A DNA stretch of 23,146 nt from Phallusia fumigata (Eukaryota > Chordata > Ascidiacea > Phlebobranchia > Ascidiidae). The position numbers and the translations under genes are program-made. The stretch covers positions 1-23,146 of the forward strand of contig QXVZ01014545.1 of the NCBI GenBank assembly GCA_008931825.1, read 5' to 3'. Of this stretch, positions 10,853 through 19,200 are shown piece by piece. The notes under the pieces are model-generated. The model was not told the DNA's origin and did no database searches. It saw only the letters and a program-made list of their open reading frames with translations. Within the stretch, counting starts at the first letter, position 1; each line of letters opens with the position of its first letter.

Positions 10853-10863
10853 GATAAGGAACA
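10838..10863 (+). promoter_or_regulatory. Candidate spliced-leader acceptor before the Gln-rich gene
   Basis: The acceptor tttgtaacacacag ends at 10852 and is followed by eleven bases (gataaggaaca) and then ATG at 10864. The arrangement repeats that of the upstream membrane-protein gene. A conventional 5' UTR intron is the alternative. Confidence 0.35.
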
Positions 10864-11851
10864 ATGTATAACTCTCAAAAACGTTTGGCTTTGAATCAGG
10901 AAAGACAAATACTAGCTGGTGGAAAAGAACTGGACAAGGTAACTCTGGAAGTGATGCGTTAATTTTGAGGCAAATTCACTTCTGTTGCTTTTATTTTCAG
11001 CTGCTTGTTGATATAAACTCAAGTCAACAAGTGGCTACTTCGACATCTGGAACACAATATCGGGCTTTTCCGCTAGGATTTGAAGGACTACAGAACAACG
11101 TGGCATTGAATAAAGACTGTTCAAGACAAACGTCAATAAAAGTGAACACACATCCACAACTAGCAAACATTCAAAATCAGCCGAATATACAGAAACAGCA
11201 AACAGAACAAACACCACAAGATGGTTTAAGGTAGCAATCTGGATTTGCAAAGCCGCCTAACAATCTTTATGAGAACATTCAGCTGCACGGTCCACTTACT
11301 CGAAACCGTTAGAACAACCGGGCTTTGGTTTTCAACAACAAAACATGATGTCTTCAAATGAGAAGGGAGAACAGATTACATTTCTGACTCAACACAACGC
11401 AACTTCTTGGGAGAAGATGCAGGAAGAGAGGGACTTGCGATCAGAGCAAATGCTCGCAACTCTGTTTCAGGACCAACAACAAAAATACCAGCAAGATCAT
11501 CAGAACTTTATGTCTTTCATGATGGAACAACAACGACAAAGCGAATTAGCAACACAACAGATAATGCAACAACTACAACAAAGTACGTCAGCAACACAAC
11601 AGATTGTGCAACAACAACAACAACAACAACGGTATCAACATTCATACAATCCAATGCTGTCTGTTTATCAGCAACCAACCTATCCATTCGGACAACAGCA
11701 CATCTACCCAGCACCCCGGCAGCCGTTCAGGGCTCAGCAAAGCTCTGGTCCACAGCAATTTATGAAATTGGCAGAAAATGCATCTTCTCATCTTGAAACA
11801 ATGGGAGAAATAGCTGGTGTTTTGGGTGATTTGTGTTCGTTTGGTCTGTGA
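10864..11851 (+). CDS. Glutamine-rich, probably coiled-coil protein of unknown function (3 exons)
   Basis: Proposed exons are 10864-10938, 11001-11223 and 11283-11851, giving 288 residues. The first intron is 62 nt with a clear acceptor (tattttcag). The second is a 59-nt intron (11224-11282) with a weaker donor gtttaag, a branch-like cctaac and acceptor acattcag; it restores the frame, and residues just before the next in-frame Met (EQPGFGFQQQN) look coding. If it is retained, the protein stops after 102 residues at 11232-11234. The N-terminus is charged (NQERQILAGGKELDK). The middle, about residues 120-210, is Gln/Met-rich with helix-forming character (QQKYQQDHQNFMSFMMEQQ, then a Gln run encoded by (CAA)n). 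A Pro/Tyr/Gln stretch follows, and the C-terminus is a short hydrophobic helix (EIAGVLGDLCSFGL). No named domain is visible. The composition suits an RNA- or chromatin-associated protein, but that is a guess. Confidence 0.65.
11607..11632. repeat. (CAA)n microsatellite encoding polyglutamine
   Basis: About eight consecutive CAA units lie inside the Gln-rich gene and encode an uninterrupted Gln run. It is likely to vary in length between individuals. Confidence 0.85.
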
Positions 11852-11917
11852 AAGAAACGCGCTCTATCACTGTACAGTTGCTATCTTCCCATAGTGATGT
11901 AAACACTTTAACATGAA

Positions 11918-11971
11918 AATAAATTAACTGAAGGTTGTTGTTTGTAAATTGTGTTTGTAAAAATCAATAAA
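11918..11971 (+). terminator. Polyadenylation signals of the Gln-rich gene
   Basis: Two AATAAA hexamers at 11918-11923 and 11966-11971 follow the TGA stop by about 65 and 115 nt, with T/GT-rich sequence after each. Confidence 0.6.
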
Positions 11972-12022
11972 TCTGTTTTCATTCTGGTTTACGTTTCTGG
12001 ATTTCTATGGCGTGTGGTCGCT

Positions 12023-12248
12023 ATGCTTGATTGCACAGCGGCAGTTGTAGAAGCTGCGAAAGGCAAAGTTAACTGGGTTGTTAATTGCAATTTTTATTTA
12101 TGAACTGTTCCAACGCTTTTTGCTTTAGGAAGAATGGATAGATTCATTAGTTGACAGGGAGAAATGGTTACAAATTTGCAAGCAGGCAAAACAGTTCAAC
12201 TGGTTATTAGGCACTATAGAGTGCCGAGTGGGAAATGTCAAATTCTGA
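12023..12248 (+). CDS. Possible two-exon micro-gene (54 residues)
   Basis: ATG at 12023 opens fifteen codons (MLDCTAAVVEAAKGK) ending at 12067 before a GT. A 61-nt intron with a good acceptor (gctttttgctttag) leads to 12129-12248, which encodes EEWIDSLVDREKWLQICKQA and then KQFNWLLGTIECRVGNVKF before TGA. Both junctions are phase 0. The residues look like real protein (Trp, Cys and charged residues in amphipathic spacing), unlike the surrounding noise. The intron resembles the tiny introns of the gene just upstream. It might instead be an alternative 3' end of that gene or the relic of a longer one. I do not recognise the product. An ATTAAA lies at about 12274. Confidence 0.33.
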
Positions 12249-13289
12249 ACTTTATTCAAAAACTTTATTCCATTAAAATTGACGGCAGTTGAAAAAACTA
12301 TGCTGATTGTAGAAATTTTAGCTTATTCTTGATTATACTGAAATCACTTTCATGACGGGGAAAACTGTGTATGATGTATCTTAGTTTAAACGAGTTTAAA
12401 TTTATAAGATTTGATTGTCTGTAAATTTGCTTTCTCTTACGCTTTGTCGTCACCGTGCGGTTATGTTTGAGAAAATGTTTTTCCGCAAGGTGGCGGTAAT
12501 TCACAGGCGTGGTTAATTAATCTGTTTTACCGATAAAAACTTCTTTGCAAAAAAGCGTTTTGAATTCGTCCATCCATTTTAATCGCATTACAAGTTATTT
12601 TCGATGTTTGTGTAAACTTAACGCATTGAATAATTGTAAATTTAAATTGTTGCAGCAATTTGGTCTCCACGGTTAAATACCAACATGTTGGTTTCCCCTA
12701 AAACATATTTGTTCATAACTGCTCTTTAAACTGCATTAATTTGGAATTTTACCGTTTTTTAAGCAGCGCAGACGTTTAACAATTTAGAAACAATCGAGAG
12801 CAAAAGTCTGTAAATAGCAACAACTCGTTGCGGGTAAACCCAACCTAATGAAACTTACTCGCCAAGTGCACACGTGGTGACCTGCTTTATGGAGCTATTT
12901 GAACCGCGGCATGCCAAGATCGCCCTCTACAGGAAATTTAAAGTTTGCCAAAATATTGAACGTCGGTTTAAAAGTTGAGCAATTTATTCGTGTTTGTTTT
13001 TATTCCACCCTTTAATTCCAGTATGTTGATGATAATACTGAATTATTAGTGCCTGGTTGTTGTTTTAATCCTAAGACATTTTGCTGGTAGTTGTGTAAGG
13101 CAAAAATATGAGTGCAAAATTATATTACCTCTTGTTATGATATTAACTGATTTTCAATATTTTTTAAAAACATTATCAAAAAGTTTTTTATGTGACAACT
13201 GAATAGGAAAAAAATGTTTTTCATTTTTGGTTTTGTGTTTGACTGAAGGTCAAAAAGCCTTGTGCCTTGGTAGAAGTTCAAACTGTCGT

Positions 13290-13530
13290 CACAACGCTTG
13301 CCCCCCTAAACTTGTGGCCACGCCCATGCATTTCCCGCCATATTCTTCGCACCCCCAACCGCGAAGGTGCCGGGTTTCCATGGCAACCGGTTGCGATGGT
13401 GCCAGTTTGAAAATGTCACCGTCATCGCTGCACCGTGAGAAAAGCGACGCCGTCCAAGTCACAATTACTTCGCGTATTGCGACGCCCCCCCTGCCAGCCA
13501 ATGATGATTATGTCATCACACGTACCCCAA
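13290..13530. promoter_or_regulatory. GC-rich block with X-box/RFX palindrome, candidate promoter or enhancer
   Basis: This block is visibly richer in G+C and CpG than its flanks. It contains gtttccatggcaac at 13374-13387, a near-perfect RFX/X-box palindrome, and gccacgccc, a KLF/Sp-type word. A 103-codon frame at 13227-13538 crosses it but has no recognisable domain. Position upstream of the first Tie exon suggests a regulatory role. A repeat fragment or an unseen first exon are alternatives. Confidence 0.3.
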
Positions 13531-13582
13531 GGGTTTGAGAAGATTTTTTTTGAGCACCGCATCACAAAGTATGTNTCTTGTT

Positions 13583-13972
13583 ATTCCGGATGTTTTCAAG
13601 GCATGGTCGCCTGCCTCCGTGCGACATTTGTTTCATGCTCAGTTCAGCAAATTGAACCACCTCAACGTGTGACTTTATTTTAAACCCTTCCTTAATATAA
13701 AATCAGCGAGTTTGTAAAAGTTTGTGTAAACTGTAAATAAATTGTAATTAGGGAGTCTGAAGACGAGCGTTTCCAACAGTAATTTGTACCAAAAATCGCT
13801 TTCGTGCAAAATAATATTGGAACAAATTTTCTCATAGATATTTTTGTTAAACATGCGCCTTCACTTGACAGCGCTGCCATAAACCAATGTCGATTTTTGT
13901 AACTTTTTTCGTAAGCAGCGCCATAGAAAACAGCATTTCCGCTTGCTATACCTAATTCCGGATATTTTGAAG
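13583..13972. promoter_or_regulatory. Two related ETS-like words
   Basis: The words attccggatgttttcaag (13583-13600) and attccggatattttgaag (13955-13972) agree at 16 of 18 positions and each contains the ETS core TTCCGG. Only these two short sites, not the DNA between them, are meant. ETS factors regulate Tie genes in vertebrate endothelium, but a function here is a guess. Confidence 0.22.
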
Positions 13973-14077
13973 CCTAAATTACTTTTGTACGACGCTAGCT
14001 TCCGACACAGTTAATTGGCAAGTTGTTCGTTGAAATTTCTGGGGACTTTTTTTCCTAATCAAACCTATCTTGTGATC

Positions 14078-14182
14078 GAGCCGCGGACAGTGCACACTGT
14101 TTCGACCTAACGGCCAATGTCTTGTCACCAGCTGCACTGATGAGACCTTATAGATCGAAACAGTGTGCACTGTCTGCAGCTC
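14078..14182. repeat. 28-bp inverted repeat with 49-nt spacer
   Basis: The arms 14078-14105 and 14155-14182 are complementary at 26 of 28 positions, including a perfect 20-base core around acagtgcacactgtttcga. The stem could fold in RNA or extrude as a cruciform. It may be a miniature inverted-repeat element or a regulatory hairpin. The spacer is rather long for an animal microRNA precursor. Confidence 0.85.
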
Positions 14183-14195
14183 ACAAATCATTGTA

Positions 14196-14270
14196 ATGGC
14201 TCTTTGCGTTATTTGTGTTTGCTTGTGTTTATCTTTGGGCAAATTGCACCATGCTTACCCTTCGAATTGA
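14196..14270 (+). other. Short frame resembling a signal peptide, possible Tie first exon
   Basis: ATG at 14196 opens 24 codons reading MALCVICVCLCLSLGKLHHA, a textbook hydrophobic leader, before TGA at 14268. It lies about 170 nt upstream of the first recognised Tie exon. However, no canonical GT donor in the phase required by that exon (phase 0) is present after the hydrophobic core. The link therefore stays unproven. Confidence 0.2.
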
Positions 14271-14441
14271 GAGTTGTAATTGCGAAACTCAAAATTACTA
14301 CAATCTTATCCCCACCATTCAAAAATTGAGCATTATCAAAACGAATATTTAATGAAACCCAGCTGATAATTTGTCGCCACTTTCTTAGACAAAATCGTAA
14401 ATCAAATATTGAGTGTTTTACTATTTTCTTTCCTAATCCAG

Positions 14442-16224
14442 GTCAAGTTGTTTTGTTCAACTATTCCCCCCTGGTCCCACGACGAGGTAACACTTCTTTT
14501 ATTTGCGCCGATCTTTCTCGAAATTCGTCACGATCTCAACTTTTCATTAAAAGACTTTTCCAGTGGAATGGAAGAACTTCAACAAGGGTTAGTCTTGTGT
14601 GACAAGCGCAAATTACCTGCCAAGAATGTTTTTGGCAACTAGGTTTTCCTTTAATGATTCAATTAACACACGACAAGATTTGCGTCTAAATTTAAAGCGG
14701 GTTCCGATCGAGCTTGTGGGATCAACCGTTGCAAAGAAACTTGCTTCTTAAGATTTCACATCAATGTTACTTTCCAGGGTATAAGACAATGTTTCAAACT
14801 TTTTAAGATCTATGAAAGTTTTTATTTCTCTCTTAATAGACAAATAACAATATAAAGTGACATTACCAGGTTTGAAACTACTGGGCTACCTAGGCAGAAA
14901 TGGATACTACGCGAATCAATAGCTTAACTATAAAGTGGGAATTCCCCCCCTAATTCCGCGACCTTTTATCGGAACGAAATTTCTACTAACTTTTCAACAA
15001 CTTTTCCTCGGCTTGTTTTTCTACCAGGGTTCGGTGCAGAGCGTCCTCAACTTCACCGGGTTGGAATATTCGTGGAAAGCGAACCCCACAACAGCGGTTG
15101 GGGCTTACGGGTGTGGGAGGGGTAAAAAGAGGGTTACATCGTTCAAGATGAACGAACTGGGTGAGGAAATAAGAACGGTTGAATAAAAGGCCTAACAGTT
15201 TTCACAGTCATCACATTTTTTTTCTGGAATCAATTTGTAGCCCTAGGTAAAACTACATTTAAACATAATTTTACGATGATATTAAATCGCATACAAGCCA
15301 ATATGGAGGCAAAATCCATGCGTTTAGGTGGGTAAAAAAAGTAAAAGTTTATTTGACAAGTATTGTATATTTTAGGTTATTTAAAGCCATGAAGTAACTG
15401 TTTAATAGTAAATCGACGTTGCATCTGCAAAGTTAATATCAAAGCAGCATGGAAATTATTAAATAATGCTGATCGATTTTAATTTGAAAGGTTTTCTGCG
15501 GCCTGAAGTTTTCACACAGACAGTTGCAGCCGGAAAACGGGCGCTCATCCGTATGTTGCCCACCCGCTCATCGGATATTGACAGCCTAAAACGGGTGATC
15601 TGGCGGAAAGATGGACGCAAACTGCGGATGACTCATGGTCGGATGTGGCAGGTGCGAACATACAATAAGCAAAGTGTGCGAACCACGTGGTTGTTGGTTC
15701 AAATCTTGGTACAGTCCATTGTGTCTCAATAGCGTTTCAAAAACTCAACGATTTAAAACCTTAAATAGCCATAAGTTGAAGTTAACGATTTAAGTTAAGC
15801 AAACAGAAATACAATAAAGCAGGTAAGTAAGTTGCCCGACGACGTTTATTCCATATTTGGATAACGGCAGGGTGGCAATTAGATGAACATGTTAGCTGAA
15901 AAAAGAACTGTTTTATATTGAGTACGGCAGCACTAGAAAAAGAAAATATTTTGGCAAATTGTGGAAAATGAAAATTTGTTCTAAAGAGAAACAGATAATG
16001 AAGGAAAAATATTATTGATTTGGCATGATAAAATAAGGCATTGTTTCGTCCAAATGTGACAAAATATAATAAATGTTTTTTTTTCAATATGATTGTGCAG
16101 GTTGAGAGTGGCGGGCGCGTTCTTGTGATTCAGAACGCCACTCGACACGATGCCGGAGTGTACATGGCTCATAGATTGGATGAAAGTGTTTTTTTCGCTG
16201 CTGCGACCATCGTCAAAGTTCGTG
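14442..16224 (+). CDS. TIE: Tie exons 1-4 recognised: N-terminal Ig-like domain
   Basis: Exon 14442-14486 reads VKLFCSTIPPWSHDE, aligning with TEK SLTCIASGWRPHE. Exon 15028-15160 has LEYSWKANPTTAVGAYGC, aligning with TEK VVWKREKASKINGAYFC, so the cysteine pair (5 and 44) and Trp31 are kept. Exon 15530-15651 has VIWRKDGRKL, and exon 16101-16224 has RVLVIQNATRHDAGVYMA, aligning with TEK HLPHAQPQDAGVYSA. The DAGVY motif is the F-strand signature. This long domain corresponds to the two N-terminal Ig folds of vertebrate Tie receptors, which carry the ligand-binding face. Confidence 0.85.
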
Positions 16225-19200
16225 GTTCGTATAACTCTGTACATTCACTTTTTACACACGATAAGAGCCTTTTGATGTGTAAAGTTTAATTTTTTTTGTG
16301 TAAACGTCGAATTCGTAATATCCATGTACAGATATAGTGAAATCCTTATGTTACGTAAAGCTCTGTTTTATGAAAAAATCCATTTGTTCTGTAAAAACTT
16401 TTCAAAACACTCCCAAATGATTTCATTTCAGAAAAGCAAAATATCGAACTTCAGAGACCGTTTCAGGATACAAAAATTACGCTTTGATTTTGGCATAAAA
16501 ATAATAAAATGTGAAAATTGTTTTCAAAAACTTTTTCAGACTGCCCACTGAACTCGTGGGGACGGAATTGTTCGAGACCTTGCCTGGTTTGCAAGAACGG
16601 AGGAAGTTGTGACGTTGAAAGCGGAAAATGTTTGTGTGCACCGGGATTCAACGGCAAGCATTGTGAACAAGGTGAAGCTTATGTTCTAGCAGATCCGATA
16701 AACACAAGTTACTCGCTATTATATAATTCTAGAAGTTTAGTGCCAAATAACTGGTTGGTAAAAAATTCCCAGGTAGTAATACTATTTCTGCAATACTTAC
16801 GTATGCAAGTGTTTTTAACCGCATAGTAAGACGAAACGTTAGAATTTGTTGGATATAAATATTTTACACGCAACAAAAGCTAAAGTTGCATTTCTATTAC
16901 AACATCAAGTAGTTCAAACTCATACAGATTTCTCCTTGTTAACGAAAATCATCGTTTTTGTCAGAATACGCATCTTTACAAGTTGAATGGATCGTTTCTC
17001 GTAAATAACCATTATTAGAATATTTTTAGGTAACATTTCGCTTTTTAAACTTTCTCTTTTCATTTTCAAACTAATATGTCATGTGTGATTTGCAGCGTGT
17101 CCACGAAAGCACTTCGGGGCTGATTGTTCGGTGACATGTGGCAGCTTGACATCCGATGACACCTGTCAGTCATTGCAGATGTGCCAGGTGACAGGTTGCC
17201 AGTGCATGGCAGGGTGGACTGGCCCGGATTGTAAACAACGTGAGTAGTAGAAATCAGAAAAAAAAACTTGTTTAATATCAAAAACATTCAACAATCGTGT
17301 TTTTGGCTAATTGTTGGCATCTGCTGACGTTATACAAAGTTGTTTTTACATGAGAGGTCGGCAAACCAAAGGTTATTAACATTTTAACATAATTTAAACT
17401 GATACACATCGTTCAATAGGTTGTCGACAACTGTTTCACATTAAAGACAACCATAGTTGTCTCAATTAAACCAATCAAATTTTATTTTCGCAGCTTGTCC
17501 ACCGAATCTTTATGGCGCTGGATGCACCGAACAATGTCACTGCAAGAACGGGGTATGCGACAGATTCAGGGGGTGCATTTGCTCCCCCGGGTGGTTCGGC
17601 CCCCATTGCAAGTCAACGATTGGAACTGGGGATACATCGAGGTTTTTGTTTATTTAATATTTAGTTTTACGATAACTAAACTGAAACATGTGTGAACAAT
17701 AAATATTTTTGCTGTAAATGCATCGTATTATGACAATGCACCAATAACCTAACCTCAGGAACAGAAAACACAAATTAATTGAAGGGATAACTGCCAGAGA
17801 GCTTGTGGAGAGTGAATATATTTTGCTGCAAACGTTTTAACAATCGCTGTTTTTGCATTGATGATAGCAACACCGATTGTGGAAACGTTTGCAGTGGAAT
17901 TCACTATACAACGTCGGAAAATTATGTTTTATGTCATTTTTCTTTTTATTATTTCTATGTTTAGTCAACAAGACGACCAACCAGCAAGACTTCGAGTTCG
18001 AGAAAGACCTCCTCGGATTGTGAACATCAAAGCAATTCCTTCATTCAAAGTAATACAACCTTGTAGATTGAAACTATTCAATACCAACACAAGTATTTGT
18101 TTTGTGACAAAAAATGACGTCAAACATTGATAACGGTCAAAACTTTAAAATTCAGTTTTAGGTGTAACTTAGTTTTTGTCACAAAACACATAAAGTATGA
18201 TTTTTGTTTGTGAAAAAAATCTGGAATTTTAAGTAAGTGTATGTCAATAAATGATTAAAGGAAACTACACTACATGTTTGAAAACTTGGATTGAAGTTAA
18301 ACACAAACATCCAAACTTGTACTTGACCGTGGGAAGGCGGTCCAAGCTGCAGGCAAGCTGTTGTAAATGTTGCAAGTAGCCAAATACCTATTAAACGTCG
18401 ACTCCCTGGCGCCCAATCTCTGCCTCAAACATTACCTCATTTGCATAAAGGTCAACCCGGGTCAAAGGGTCGAAGTTCACTGCTCAGTAACGGGGGTTCC
18501 CCTCCCGATCGCCGGTGAAATCGTACTCAAGGTAAATTGTGGTGCCTGTTACGTAAAAATGTTTGTTTCATTTTTATCCTCGGTGGGCGGAACAACGCCT
18601 GAATGCGTTATGCTCATAATGAGTCCACCGTCGAGCTACCTGCCTCATTGTAGTTCCGTTGGATCATTTAAAATTTGATTTTTCCCTGTTTTGAAGTTGC
18701 TGACTTCAATTGGAGTTGTGTTCATGTAACTGAGATTTTTTATTATTTTTTTCAAAACTCATCTACTATGTTGTTTTTTGTTTCGTCATAGAGAGGGGAC
18801 CACAACGAAACGACCCCCAACCGAACAATTCAATTCTCCAATAAAACCACAGCTGTATTTTCACCCGGGGTGGTGTCGTTTTATCCGGGTCCGTACAGTT
18901 GCGTGTCGACCACAAGGGCTGGGTCAACACGAAAATCTTTCAACTTTACATTGGCTGGTGGGTTGAAAAATTCTTTGTAATTCAGTAATTTGTATCTAGT
19001 GATACGATGTTGTCATAATTCCCCTTGTTTGCGAACAAATTGAAAACGAAGTTGCTGAGTTGCTTCATTTTCAAAAGTCGAAATTAAAACTGATAAAAAC
19101 ATCGTAATACAAACATTGCAACAATCGCTGTTGTCATTAGTGCATACCACATGTTGAAACTTTTGTATACAATGTATTCACTACATGCAAACTCTCTGAC

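Larger units (their letters stand above)
12249..14441. other. Intergenic and presumed 5' region of the Tie gene
   Basis: No exon is firmly supported in these 2.2 kb, although the signal-peptide exon of the Tie gene must lie here or even further upstream. Visible items are a GC-rich block (13290-13530), two related ETS-like words, a 28-bp inverted repeat and a short frame that reads like a signal peptide. A single n lies at 13575. Confidence 0.6.

Noticed and set aside
11407-11796. Thr-rich + strand frame and Val-rich minus-strand frame over the Gln-rich exon
   Set aside because: Both are shadows of the CAA-rich coding sequence in other frames.
13602-13682. ATG frame MVACLRATFVSCSVQQIEPP followed by a possible phase-0 donor, as Tie leader exon
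   Set aside because: The frame would fit, but the hydrophobic core is weak and the donor (gtgact) is poor; not better supported than other candidates.
14409-14642. Open frame giving a leader-like sequence (LSVLLFSFLIQ) directly fused to the first Tie exon
   Set aside because: It has no ATG, only TTG, and the hydrophobic residues come from the pyrimidine tract of a strong splice acceptor ending at 14441.
17858-17964. Upstream extension of the Ig2 exon reading a hydrophobic stretch (MFYVIFLFIISMF)
   Set aside because: It is the translated pyrimidine tract before the acceptor at 17964; phase and the TEK alignment place the exon start at 17965.
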